64,000 bases of DNA from the NCBI RefSeq assembly GCF_900107745.1, contig NZ_FNRO01000003.1:62001-126000 (forward strand), read 5' to 3'. The translations under genes and the position numbers were made by a program. Shown one piece after another: positions 42,690 to 51,507 of this stretch. Below the pieces are notes generated by a model. The model did not search any database, was not told the origin of the DNA, and saw only the letters and a program-made list of their open reading frames with translations. Positions within the stretch are counted from its first letter, which is position 1; every line of letters starts with the position of its first letter. This DNA is from Variovorax sp. YR216 (lineage in GTDB: Bacteria; Pseudomonadota; Gammaproteobacteria; Burkholderiales; Burkholderiaceae_C).

Positions 42690-45600
42690 ATGCTGAAAAA
42701 AGTTCTGATTGCCAACCGCGGCGAGATCGCGGTTCGACTGGTGCGCGCGCTGCGCGATCTCGGCATTGCGAGTGTCGCGGTGCATGCCAAGGACGATGCG
42801 GCGGCGCTGCATGTGCAGTTGGCCAATGTCGCGGTTCCCCTGTCGGCGACCGGGCCGTCGGCGTATCTCGACATGGCCGCGCTGATCGCCATCGCGCGCG
42901 AGCAGGGCTGCGATGCGGTTCATCCGGGCTACGGCTTCCTGAGCGAGCGCTCCGACTTCGCGCAGGCCTGCGCCGATGCGGGGCTGTGCTTCATCGGCCC
43001 CACGCCGGAGCAGCTCTCGCTCTTCGGTGACAAGGCTCGTGCGCGGGCGCTGGCCGAACAGTGCGACGTGCCGGTGATGCCCGGCAGTGCGGGCGCGGTG
43101 ACGCTCGCGGAGGCGCAGGCCTTCTTCGCGGCCCAGCAGGCCGATGGCGCCGGCGTGATGGTCAAGGCGATCGGCGGCGGTGGTGGACGCGGCATGCGCG
43201 CGGTGCTGAACGCCGACGATCTGCCGGAGGCGCATGCGCGCTGCATGTCCGAAGCCAAGGCCGCGTTCGGCGTCGAAGGCGTCTATGTCGAGCGCCTGAT
43301 GCGCAACGCGCGGCACATCGAAGTGCAGGTGCTCGGCGACGGCCAGGCGGTCGCGAGCCTGGGCGAGCGCGAATGCACGCTGCAGCGCCGCTTCCAGAAG
43401 CTGGTCGAGATCGCGCCCAGCCCTTCCTTGCCTGAATCGCTGCGCGACAAGGTCACGCAGGCCGCGCTGCGCATGGCGAAGGCGGTGGGCTACCAGGGCC
43501 TGGGCACTTTCGAATTCCTCGTCGACGAGCACTCGGCGTCGCTGCCCTGCGTGTTCATCGAAGCCAATCCGCGCCTGCAGGTCGAGCACACCGTGACCGA
43601 GGCGGTGACCGGTCTCGATCTGGTGCAGCTCCAGGTGAGCGTCGCGAGCGGTCAGACGCTCGCGGACCTCGGCATCGACACCACGCGTACCGCGGCGCAG
43701 CGCGGCTTTGCGGTGCAGTGGCGCATCAACGCCGAGACGCTCGATGCGCAAGGCAATGCCCGCCCTTCCGGCGGCACGCTCACGCGCTTCGATCTGCCGG
43801 CCGGGCCGGGGGTGCGGGTCGATTCGCACGGCTATGCGGGCCTTGCGCCTTCGCCGCACTACGACACGCTGCTCGCCAAGCTCATCGTGCATTCGTCGTC
43901 GCCGCGTTTCGCCGATGCCCTCAGGCGTTCCCTGCGGGCGCTCGAAGAGTGTCATGTGGACGGCATCGCGACCAATCTGTCGCTTCTTCGCGCGATCGGC
44001 ACGCGGCCCGAGTTCGCCACGCAGGCGGTGCACACGCGATTCGTCGAAGCGCACCTGGCGGACCTGCTGGCATCCGCATCGCATATCGACGTCGCGGCGG
44101 CGAAGCACGCGCGGCCCGCAGCCGTCCCGGCCGACGCGCGCATGCAGCCGGACGACGAGGACGGCCTCCGCATCAAGGCCCCGATGCCCGCGAAGCTGGT
44201 GCAGTTCGAAGTCGACGTCGGCGATGTCGTGCCGGCCGGCGCCCAGATCGGCGTGCTCGAAGCGATGAAGATGGAGCACCTGCTGCATGCGCCCGCCGCC
44301 GGCCGCGTGGTCGCGCTGCTGGCCGAGCCGGGCGACTACCTCGTCGAAGGCCAGTCGCTGGTGAAGCTCGAGCCGGTCGATGCGCATTCGGTCGAAGCCG
44401 AGGCGCGTGCCGAGCAGGATCTCGACGCCATCCGCCCCGATCTGCAGAAGGTGATCGATCGCCACGCCTTCACGCTGGATGCAAGCCGCGCCGCTGCCGT
44501 GGCAAAGCGCCATGCACAGGGCGGCCGCACAGCGCGCGAGAACATCGCGGACCTGTGCGCGCTGGCCGACGACCCGGGCAACTTCACCGAATACGGTGCG
44601 CTGGCGATCGCCGCGCAGACGCGCCGCCGCTCGCTCGAAGACCTGATCGCCAACACGCCGGCCGACGGCATGGTGACGGGCATCGGCAGCATCAACGCGA
44701 AGCAGTTCGGCGCGGAGAAGTCGCGCTGCGTGGTGATGTCCTATGACTACACCGTGCTCGCCGGCACGCAGGGCATGCGCAATCACCACAAGACCGACCG
44801 CATGCTGGGCATCGCCCACCAGCTGCAGTTGCCGGTGGTGCTGTTCGCCGAGGGCGGCGGCGGCCGACCGGGCGATACCGACATGCCGATCGTGGCGGGG
44901 CTGAACAATCACACCTTCAGCCAGTTCGCGGCGCTGTCGGGCAAGGTGCCGGTCGTCGGCATCGTCCATGGGCGCTGCTTCGCGGGCAATGCGGCGCTGC
45001 TGGGTTGCGCGGACGTGATCGTCGCGACCGAGGCCAGCAACATCGGCATGAGCGGCCCCGCGATGATCGAGGGCGGCGGGCTCGGCACCTTCGCGCCGGA
45101 GCAGATCGGGCCCAGCAGCGTGCAGTCGCGCAACGGCGTGATCGACATCCTCGTGAAAGACGAGGCCGAAGCGGTCGCGGCGGCGAAGCAGTACCTCTCG
45201 TACTTCCAGGGCCCGACGAGCGACTGGGAATGCGCCGATCAGCGCGCATTGCGCCATGCGGTGCCCGAGAACCGGCTGCGCGTCTACGACGTGCGCGCGG
45301 CGATGCGCGGCGTGGTCGATACGGGCTCGCTGCTGGAGCTGCGCGCCGGATTCGGCGCAGGCATCGTGACCGCGCTCGCGCGGATCGAAGGCAAGCCGGT
45401 CGGGCTGCTGGCAAACAACCCGCACCATCTCGGCGGCGCGATCGATGTCGAGGCGGCGGACAAGGCGGCTCGCTTCATGCAGCTGTGCAATGCGCACGGA
45501 CTGCCGCTGGTCTCGCTCTGCGACACGCCGGGCTTCATGGTCGGCCCGGAGGTGGAGGCGCAGGCGCAGGTGCGTCACGTGTGCCGCATGTTCATGGTGG

Positions 45601-45989
45601 CATCGCATTTGCGCGTGCCGTACTTCGCGGTGGTGCTGCGCAAGGGCTACGGGCTCGGCGCGCAGGCGATGACCGCCGGGGGCTTCGATGCGCCGGTGTT
45701 CACCGCCGCGTGGCCGACCGGCGAGTTCGGCGCGATGGGTCTCGAAGGCGCTGTGCGGCTCGGCTTCCGCAAGGAACTCGAAGCCGCCGCCGAAGGGGCG
45801 GAGCGCGACGCGCTGTTCAAGACGCTCGTCGCGCAGCAGTACGCGAACGGCGAGGCGATGCACATGGCGCAGACGCTGGAGATCGATGCGGTGATCGATC
45901 CTGCCGACACGCGCGCCTGGTTGGTGCGGGGCCTGGCGTCGACGGCGGCCTCGAAGCGAGAGGCGACGGCCTACGTCGACACCTGGTGA
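42690..45989 (+). CDS. Single-chain acyl-CoA carboxylase (biotin carboxylase, carrier and carboxyltransferase fused)
   Basis: This is a 1099-residue enzyme with all three acyl-CoA carboxylase activities in one chain. Biotin carboxylase occupies about 1-450 (KVLIANRGEIAVR, IGGGGGRGMRAV, EANPRLQVEHTVTE). The biotin carrier (about 495-565) has VLEAMKMEH with biotinyl-Lys 527. The carboxyltransferase fills about 580-1099 (FAEGGGGRPGD, ASNIGMSGPAMIEGGGLG, LCDTPGFMVGP). This order matches the long-chain acyl-CoA carboxylase type known from mycobacteria. It follows the CoA ligase at once, so it may carboxylate the CoA thioester made there. The natural acyl group is not known. Confidence 0.94.
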   Translation: MLKKVLIANRGEIAVRLVRALRDLGIASVAVHAKDDAAALHVQLANVAVPLSATGPSAYLDMAALIAIAREQGCDAVHPGYGFLSERSDFAQACADAGLCFIGPTPEQLSLFGDKARARALAEQCDVPVMPGSAGAVTLAEAQAFFAAQQADGAGVMVKAIGGGGGRGMRAVLNADDLPEAHARCMSEAKAAFGVEGVYVERLMRNARHIEVQVLGDGQAVASLGERECTLQRRFQKLVEIAPSPSLPESLRDKVTQAALRMAKAVGYQGLGTFEFLVDEHSASLPCVFIEANPRLQVEHTVTEAVTGLDLVQLQVSVASGQTLADLGIDTTRTAAQRGFAVQWRINAETLDAQGNARPSGGTLTRFDLPAGPGVRVDSHGYAGLAPSPHYDTLLAKLIVHSSSPRFADALRRSLRALEECHVDGIATNLSLLRAIGTRPEFATQAVHTRFVEAHLADLLASASHIDVAAAKHARPAAVPADARMQPDDEDGLRIKAPMPAKLVQFEVDVGDVVPAGAQIGVLEAMKMEHLLHAPAAGRVVALLAEPGDYLVEGQSLVKLEPVDAHSVEAEARAEQDLDAIRPDLQKVIDRHAFTLDASRAAAVAKRHAQGGRTARENIADLCALADDPGNFTEYGALAIAAQTRRRSLEDLIANTPADGMVTGIGSINAKQFGAEKSRCVVMSYDYTVLAGTQGMRNHHKTDRMLGIAHQLQLPVVLFAEGGGGRPGDTDMPIVAGLNNHTFSQFAALSGKVPVVGIVHGRCFAGNAALLGCADVIVATEASNIGMSGPAMIEGGGLGTFAPEQIGPSSVQSRNGVIDILVKDEAEAVAAAKQYLSYFQGPTSDWECADQRALRHAVPENRLRVYDVRAAMRGVVDTGSLLELRAGFGAGIVTALARIEGKPVGLLANNPHHLGGAIDVEAADKAARFMQLCNAHGLPLVSLCDTPGFMVGPEVEAQAQVRHVCRMFMVASHLRVPYFAVVLRKGYGLGAQAMTAGGFDAPVFTAAWPTGEFGAMGLEGAVRLGFRKELEAAAEGAERDALFKTLVAQQYANGEAMHMAQTLEIDAVIDPADTRAWLVRGLASTAASKREATAYVDTW

Positions 45990-46084
45990 GGTCACAGCTC
46001 TACACAACACTTCGTCACAGGCTTACAAGCAGTTCACATGGGGCATGGAGGATGAAGGCTCCAGCAACTCAAAAGGAGTCCTCC

Positions 46085-46462
46085 ATGAAAAAACTCGCTG
46101 TCACCCTGGTCATGGGAGCCGCATCTTTTCTGACGATCGGCACTGCGGTCGTTGCGCCGACCGGCGCGATGGCGCAGCCGGTGGTCTCGGTGCACGTCGC
46201 GCCGCCGCCGCCGCGTCATGAACCTGTTCCGCCGCCGCGCCGGGGCTATGTCTGGGCACCGGGTCACTACGAATGGAACGGCCATCGCTACGTGTGGAGC
46301 AACGGCAGCTGGATGCGTGAAAAGCCTGGCTATGCCTACCGCGCACCGGAATGGCGTGAGCACGAGGGCCGCTGGGAATACCACTCCGGCCGTTGGGACA
46401 ACGACCACGACGGCGTGCCGAACCGGTACGACCGCCGGCCCAACGATCCCAACAGGAGCTGA
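46085..46462 (+). CDS. Exported YxWGxW/WxxGxW repeat protein
   Basis: This is a 125-residue secreted protein. A signal peptide (LVMGAASFLTIGTAVVAPTGAMA) precedes a Pro-rich stretch (PPPPRHEPVPPPRRG) and aromatic repeats YVWAPGHYEWNGHRYVWSNGSW and GRWEYHSGRWDNDHDGVPN. Such repeats occur in small envelope proteins of beta-proteobacteria with unknown job. The ribosome site AAAGGAG is strong. It has no partner gene on its strand nearby. Confidence 0.88.
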   Translation: MKKLAVTLVMGAASFLTIGTAVVAPTGAMAQPVVSVHVAPPPPRHEPVPPPRRGYVWAPGHYEWNGHRYVWSNGSWMREKPGYAYRAPEWREHEGRWEYHSGRWDNDHDGVPNRYDRRPNDPNRS

Positions 46463-46483
46463 CGCTTCCGCCGGGCCGCGTTC

Positions 46484-47212
46484 CTAGAAGAACAGGCGGA
46501 AGACCAGGGGCATGAGGAGTGCGGCCAACACCACCTGCATGCCCAGCGCCAACCCCGCGTAGGCGCCCGCATCGGCGTTGACGTGCATTGCACGTGCAGC
46601 GCCGATGCCGTGCGCGGCAGTGCCCAGGCCGAAGCCGCGCGCCGCAAAGCCGGTCGGGCTGGTGCTGATCCGCAGCATGTCGAAGAGGTACTTGCCCGAC
46701 AGTGCACCGATCATCCCGGTGAGCACCGCGAACACCGCCGAGAGCGCGGGAATGCCACCGATCTTTTCCGAGATGCCCATTGCAACCGGCGCGGTCACCG
46801 ACTTCGGTGCGAGCGACAGCACCACGTCGTGCGGCAGTCCGAACGCCCATCCGAGGGCGACGGCCGACCCGCCAGCTGCTGCGCCTCCGAGCAGTGACGC
46901 GAGCAGCAGTCGCCCGAAGCGCGCGCGCAGTTCGGCGCGACGCTGCCACAGTGGCCATGCGAGCGCGACCACCGCCGGGCCGAGCAGGAAGTGAATGAAC
47001 TGCGCACCCGCGAAGTAGGTCTGGTAGTCCACGCGCGTGAGCAAAAGGCCGCCGGCCAGCACGATCACCGACCAGAGCACCGGGTTGGCCCAGGGGGCGC
47101 CGCCGAGCCGTGCGTACACCGCGGTCGCGATCAGGTAGACAACCAGCGTCGCCGTGAGGCCGAACAGCGGCGTGGCGGAAAGATAGATCCAGAGTTCGAC
47201 GAAGCGCGGCAC
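46484..47212 (-). CDS. lrgB: LrgB/CidB family membrane protein
   Basis: This is a 242-residue polytopic membrane protein of the LrgB family, seven or eight helices. It contains HDVVLSLAPKSVTAPVAMGISEKIGGIP, the conserved centre, and SGKYLFDMLRI with FGLGTAAHGIGAARAM. With LrgA it forms a holin-antiholin-like pair now linked to pyruvate or glycolate export. GTG 47212 is the start, eight bases after the lrgA stop; longer frames add unrelated residues. The glcD gene just upstream makes a glycolate link attractive. Confidence 0.93.
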   Translation of the reverse strand: MPRFVELWIYLSATPLFGLTATLVVYLIATAVYARLGGAPWANPVLWSVIVLAGGLLLTRVDYQTYFAGAQFIHFLLGPAVVALAWPLWQRRAELRARFGRLLLASLLGGAAAGGSAVALGWAFGLPHDVVLSLAPKSVTAPVAMGISEKIGGIPALSAVFAVLTGMIGALSGKYLFDMLRISTSPTGFAARGFGLGTAAHGIGAARAMHVNADAGAYAGLALGMQVVLAALLMPLVFRLFF

Positions 47213-47220
47213 AGGGGTCC

Positions 47221-47580
47221 TCAGGGCTTGTCTTGCGGTTCGCTCTTGCGGTCCGGCCACCAGAGCACCAGCGCGGTGACGCCGAGCCCGATCCACGTCG
47301 ACAGGGCGATGATGATCAGCATGCGCCCGCCGTACTGGCTGAGCAGCGCGAGATGGGTCATCACGCCGACGCCGACCGGCACGAAGAGCAGCGACAGGTG
47401 TGTGAGCAGAAAGCCCGCGCATTCGGCCACCGGCTCGCGAACGACCGCGAAGCGCAGACCCACGAGCATCAGCATCATGCCGAGCACCGGGCCCGGGAAA
47501 GGCAGCGAAAGCCCGCGCGAAAGAACCTCGCCGATCGACTGGAACACCAGCAGCCAGGCCAGCCCCTGCAGTCCCTTCAT
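47221..47580 (-). CDS. lrgA: LrgA/CidA family membrane protein
   Basis: This is a 119-residue small membrane protein with four helices: GLAWLLVFQSIGEVLSRGLSLPFPGPVLGMMLM carries the conserved PGPVLGM, followed by FLLTHLSLLFVPVGVGVMTH. It is the partner of LrgB immediately downstream. ATG 47580 lies two bases before the stop of glcD on the same strand, so glcD-lrgA-lrgB read as one operon. In plants and several bacteria the fused or paired homologues move glycolate/glycerate, which fits GlcD. Confidence 0.93.
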   Translation of the reverse strand: MKGLQGLAWLLVFQSIGEVLSRGLSLPFPGPVLGMMLMLVGLRFAVVREPVAECAGFLLTHLSLLFVPVGVGVMTHLALLSQYGGRMLIIIALSTWIGLGVTALVLWWPDRKSEPQDKP

Positions 47581-47582
47581 GC

Positions 47583-49088
47583 TCAGAAACGCGGAAGGTC
47601 CGCAAAGGGCTGCGGCTGGCCGGCGCGGAAGACCTGCTTGCCGTACTCGGCGCAGCGCTGCAGGGTCGGGATCACCTTGCCGGGGTTCAGCACACCGGCC
47701 GGATCGAACGCGCGCTTGATGCCGAACATCTGCTCGTTCTCCTCGGGCGTGAACTGCACGCACATGCTGTTGAGCTTCTCGACGCCCACGCCGTGCTCGC
47801 CCGACACCGTGCCGCCCATCGCGACGCTGGTCTCGAGGATGTCGGCGCCGAACAGCTCGCAGCGGTGCAGCTCGTCAGGGTCGTTCGCATCGAACAGCAC
47901 CAGGGGATGCAGGTTGCCGTCGCCCGCATGGAAGACGTTGCAGCAGCGCAGGTTGTATTTCTTCTCCATGTCCTGGATGGCCAGCAGGATGTCGGCGAGC
48001 CGCTTGCGCGGGATCGTCGAATCCAGGCACATGTAGTCGGGGCTGATGCGACCCGATGCCGGGAAGGCGTTCTTGCGGCCGCTCCAGAACTTGAGGCGTT
48101 CGTCCTCGTTCTCGCTCACCGCGATCGCGGTGGCGCCGCAGCCGCGCAGCACGTCGGTCATGCGGCCGATTTCTTCTTCGACTTCTTCGGGCGTGCCGTC
48201 GGATTCGCACAGCAGGATGGCGGCGGCTTCGAGGTCGTAGCCGGCGTGCACGAAGTCCTCGACGGCGGCGGTCATCGGCTTGTCCATCATCTCGAGGCCG
48301 GCGGGGATGATGCCGGCGGCGATCACGGCCGCGACCGCATCGCCGGCTTTGCGCACGTCGTCGAAGCTGGCCATGATGCAGCGCGCCAGCTGTGGCTTGG
48401 GCACGAGCTTGACCGTGACTTCGAGGGTGACCGCGAGCATGCCCTCGCTGCCGATGACCAGCGGCAGCAGGTCGAGGCCAGCGCAGTCGAGCGCCTCTCC
48501 GCCGAATTCGACTGGATCGCCTTCCGCGGTGAAGCCGCGCACGCGCAAGACGTTGTGCAGGGTCAGCCCGTACTTCAGGCAGTGCACGCCGCCCGAGTTC
48601 TCGGCCACGTTGCCGCCGATGGTGCAGGCGATCTGGCTCGATGGATCGGGTGCGTAGTAGAGGCCGAAGGGAGACGCCGTCTCGCTGATCGCGAGGTTGC
48701 GCACGCCGCACTGCACGACGGCGGTACGGCTTACCGGATCGATCTTGAGGATGCGGTTGAACTTGGCGAGCGAGAGCGTCACGCCCATCGCGTTGGGCAT
48801 GGCGCCGCCCGAGAGGCCGGTGCCGGCGCCGCGCGCGACCACCGGAACGCCGAGCGCGTGGCAGGCCTTGAGCACGGCAGCGACTTGCGCTTCGGTTTCC
48901 GGCAGTGCAACCACCAGCGGGCGCTGGCGGTAGGCGGTGAGCCCGTCGCACTCATAGGGCACCGTGTCCTCGGCGTTCCAGATCAGCGCATGGGCCGGCA
49001 GGTGCGGCTGCAGCGCCTGGACGACCCGGGACTGCCGATCGGACGTTTCCAGCGCCGATTGCTGGAGAGGCGTGGTGGGCGCGTTCAT
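47583..49088 (-). CDS. glcD: FAD-linked oxidase, GlcD-type (glycolate/D-lactate dehydrogenase)
   Basis: This is a 501-residue FAD-binding oxidoreductase oxidising glycolate, D-lactate or a similar hydroxyacid. The PCMH-type FAD domain has PVVARGAGTGLSGGAMPN, DPSSQIACTIGGNVAENSGG and GSEGMLAVTLEVTVKL; the substrate cap ends with FHAGDGNLHPLVLFD, GGTVSGEHGVGVEK and DPAGVLNPGK. ATG 49088 is chosen; the upstream frame reads into the intergenic repeat. GlcE and GlcF partners are not next to it. lrgA and lrgB follow with minimal spacing. Confidence 0.95.
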   Translation of the reverse strand: MNAPTTPLQQSALETSDRQSRVVQALQPHLPAHALIWNAEDTVPYECDGLTAYRQRPLVVALPETEAQVAAVLKACHALGVPVVARGAGTGLSGGAMPNAMGVTLSLAKFNRILKIDPVSRTAVVQCGVRNLAISETASPFGLYYAPDPSSQIACTIGGNVAENSGGVHCLKYGLTLHNVLRVRGFTAEGDPVEFGGEALDCAGLDLLPLVIGSEGMLAVTLEVTVKLVPKPQLARCIMASFDDVRKAGDAVAAVIAAGIIPAGLEMMDKPMTAAVEDFVHAGYDLEAAAILLCESDGTPEEVEEEIGRMTDVLRGCGATAIAVSENEDERLKFWSGRKNAFPASGRISPDYMCLDSTIPRKRLADILLAIQDMEKKYNLRCCNVFHAGDGNLHPLVLFDANDPDELHRCELFGADILETSVAMGGTVSGEHGVGVEKLNSMCVQFTPEENEQMFGIKRAFDPAGVLNPGKVIPTLQRCAEYGKQVFRAGQPQPFADLPRF

Positions 49089-49136
49089 GACGATGACTCT
49101 ACGCCAAAGAAAAGGCAAGAGTCGCGGCTTCATTCC

Positions 49137-49231
49137 AGGAATCCCGCGGAACCGGCTTTGCCGGGCCGCCGGGATTGCCCCCCGGTGAGGGGGTGCCAGA
49201 GCCACACGAAGTGGGCGAGGCTGGGGGTGAG
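49137..49231. repeat. Intergenic repeat copy 2
   Basis: This stretch between purU and glcD (AATCCCGCGGAACCGGCTTT onward to GAGGCTGGGGGTGA) matches the inverse complement of 63468-63561 with only scattered differences. It contains two GC-rich hairpins and the shared core CACACGAAGTGGGCGAGG. Confidence 0.9.
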
Positions 49232-49238
49232 CCCTTTT

Positions 49239-50084
49239 CTACTTGAAAACCACGGTCCGGTGACCGTTCAGCAACACGCGGTGCTCGCTGTGCCACTTCA
49301 CGGCGCGTGCCAGCACCTGGCTTTCGGTGTCGCGGCCGCGTGCGGTCAGGTCTTCGACGGTGTCGGTGTGGTCGGCGCGCTCGACATCCTGTTCGATGAT
49401 CGGGCCTTCGTCGAGATCGGCGGTCACGTAGTGCGCGGTGGCGCCGATCAGCTTCACGCCGCGGTCGTGCGCCTGGTAGTAGGGCTTGGCACCCTTGAAG
49501 CTGGGCAGGAAGGAGTGGTGGATGTTGATCGCGCGGCCCGCGAGCTGCGTGCACAGGTCGTTGCTCAGGATCTGCATGTAGCGCGCGAGCACCACGAGAT
49601 CGGCGCCTTCGGACTCGATGATCTCCAGCTGCTTCGCTTCGCCCTGCGCCTTGGTGGCCGCGGTCACCGGAATGTGGTGGAACGGCACGTTGTAGCTCGC
49701 CGCCAGCTGGTAGAAGTCGCGGTGGTTCGAGATGATCGCGCGCACGTCGATGGCGAGCAGGCCGCTCTTCCAGCGGAACAGCAGGTCGTTCAGGCAGTGG
49801 CCTTCCTTGCTGACCATGATGACGGTCTTCATCGGCTCGGCGGCCGGGTAGAGCTTCCAGCGCATGCCGAACTTCGATGCGAGGTCGGCGATCTGCTCGC
49901 GCAGCGAGGTCTCGGTCTGGTCGCATGCGAAGCGCACGCGCATGAAGAACAGGCCCGTGCCGTGGTCGTTGTACTGCGCCGCTTCTTCGATGTTGCCCTC
50001 GCGTTCGAGCAGGAAACCGGAGACGGCATGGACGATGCCGGTGCGGTCGGGGCAGGAGAGGGTGAGGATGTACGCGGAGGTCAT
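49239..50084 (-). CDS. purU: Formyltetrahydrofolate deformylase PurU
   Basis: This is a 281-residue enzyme hydrolysing 10-formyl-THF to THF and formate, balancing one-carbon pools. The N-terminal ACT domain (about 1-80) opens YILTLSCPDRTGIVHAVSGF; the formyltransferase-like domain has ISNHRDFYQLAASYNVPFHH, INIHHSFLPSFKGAKPYYQA (catalytic Asn/His) and ADLDEGPIIEQDV (Asp). ATG 50084 gives the family length. Separated from glcD by the intergenic repeat and divergent from the aminotransferase gene. Confidence 0.96.
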   Translation of the reverse strand: MTSAYILTLSCPDRTGIVHAVSGFLLEREGNIEEAAQYNDHGTGLFFMRVRFACDQTETSLREQIADLASKFGMRWKLYPAAEPMKTVIMVSKEGHCLNDLLFRWKSGLLAIDVRAIISNHRDFYQLAASYNVPFHHIPVTAATKAQGEAKQLEIIESEGADLVVLARYMQILSNDLCTQLAGRAINIHHSFLPSFKGAKPYYQAHDRGVKLIGATAHYVTADLDEGPIIEQDVERADHTDTVEDLTARGRDTESQVLARAVKWHSEHRVLLNGHRTVVFK

Positions 50085-50172
50085 AACGCCGGCAATTGTC
50101 GCAGGGAGCCCGAAACCGGATGCCGGTGCCAAAATGCCCTTTTCCGGCAGGAACTCATCCGAGAGGAGTGAT

Positions 50173-51507
50173 ATGGCTTACAACGACTTCAGCATGGACA
50201 ACCAGTGGTTGCCCTTCACCCCCAACCGCCACTTCAAGAAGGACCCGCGCGTCTTCGTGGCGGCGGACGGGATGGAGTTCACCACGCACGACGGGCGCAA
50301 GGTGATCGACGGGATCTCCTCGCTGTGGTGCGTGGGCGCGGGACACAACCGCAAGCCGATCAACGAGGCGATCAAGGCGCAGCTCGACACGCTCGACTAC
50401 GCGACCGCCTTCCAGGTGAGCAACGACAAGGCCTTCCGGGCCGCCGAGATGATCAGCGCGATGGCGCCGGGCGACCTGAACAAGGTGCTGTTCTGCAACT
50501 CGGGCAGCGAGGCGGCCGATACCTCGCTGAAGGTGGCGCTGGCTTACCACCGCGCGCGCGGCGAAGGGCACCGAAACGTCTTCATTGGCCGTGAGAAGGG
50601 CTACCACGGCGTGGGCTTCGGCGGCATGTCGGTGGGCGGCATTCCGGGCAACCGCAAGGTGTTCGGCTCGGCCTTCCTGCCGCGGGTGGACCACATGCGC
50701 TTCATCCACGACCCGGTGAACCATGCCTACATCCACAACGAGGAGCCGGTGTGGGCCGAGGATGCGCTGGCCGACCTCGAACTGCGCATCCTGCCGCTGC
50801 ACGACCCGAGCAACGTGGCCGCGATCATCGTGGAGCCGATCGCCGGTTCGGCCGGCTGGTACATCCCGCCCAAGGGCTACCTCACGAAGCTGCGCGAGAT
50901 CTGCGACAAGCACGGCATCCTGCTGATCTTCGACGAGGTGATTACCGGCTTCGGGCGCATGGGCACCAACTTCGCGTCGGACTACTACGGCGTGGTGCCG
51001 GACATGCTGAACTTCGCCAAGTGCGTGACCAACGGCGTGATTCCGCTCGGCGGCGTGATCTGCCGCGACAAGCTCTACGACGCGATGATGAACACCTCGG
51101 CGCCGGAGCACGTGGTGGAGTTCTTCCACGGCTACACCTACTCCGGCCACCCGGTCGCCTGCGCGGCGGCGATCGCGACGCTGGAGCTGTTCCAGAAGGA
51201 GCAGCTCTTCCAGCGCGCAGGCGAGATGGGCAAGGTGCTGGGCGATGCCTTCCACAGCACCTTCAAGGGCCTGCCGAACGTCGTCGGCATCCGCAGCCTG
51301 GGCCTGGCGGCGGCGGTGGAGCTCGCGCCGGTCGCGGGCCTGCCGGGCAAGCGCGCCTACGACATCTTCCTGGACTGCTTCCACAAGGGGGCGCTGGTCC
51401 GGCCGGCGGGCGACGTGCTGGTGATCGCTCCGCCGTACATCGTCGAGAAGTCGCACATCGACACGCTGGTCAACACGCTGGCGGACGCCATCAAGAAGCA
51501 CGCCTGA
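50173..51507 (+). CDS. Omega-amino acid/pyruvate-type class III aminotransferase
   Basis: This is a 444-residue PLP-dependent class III aminotransferase. It opens NQWLPFTPNRHFKKDPRVFVAADGMEF; other marks are FCNSGSEAADTSLKVAL, GREKGYHGVGFGGMSVGG, IFDEVITGFGRMG and the PLP lysine K283 in NFAKCVTNG. It is close to omega-amino-acid (beta-alanine):pyruvate aminotransferases; the amino donor is not certain. GAGAGGAG precedes ATG 50173. Its last 17 bases overlap the convergent ChaN-type gene. Confidence 0.94.
   Translation: MAYNDFSMDNQWLPFTPNRHFKKDPRVFVAADGMEFTTHDGRKVIDGISSLWCVGAGHNRKPINEAIKAQLDTLDYATAFQVSNDKAFRAAEMISAMAPGDLNKVLFCNSGSEAADTSLKVALAYHRARGEGHRNVFIGREKGYHGVGFGGMSVGGIPGNRKVFGSAFLPRVDHMRFIHDPVNHAYIHNEEPVWAEDALADLELRILPLHDPSNVAAIIVEPIAGSAGWYIPPKGYLTKLREICDKHGILLIFDEVITGFGRMGTNFASDYYGVVPDMLNFAKCVTNGVIPLGGVICRDKLYDAMMNTSAPEHVVEFFHGYTYSGHPVACAAAIATLELFQKEQLFQRAGEMGKVLGDAFHSTFKGLPNVVGIRSLGLAAAVELAPVAGLPGKRAYDIFLDCFHKGALVRPAGDVLVIAPPYIVEKSHIDTLVNTLADAIKKHA

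Noticed and set aside
42624..46010. Minus-strand open frame of 1128 codons opposite the acyl-CoA carboxylase
   Set aside because: Shadow of a clearly identified fused carboxylase; composition is His/Arg/Gly-rich as expected for an antisense frame.
47793..50171. Plus-strand open frame of 792 codons opposite glcD and purU
   Set aside because: Runs through both genes and the intergenic repeat, with no recognisable domain.
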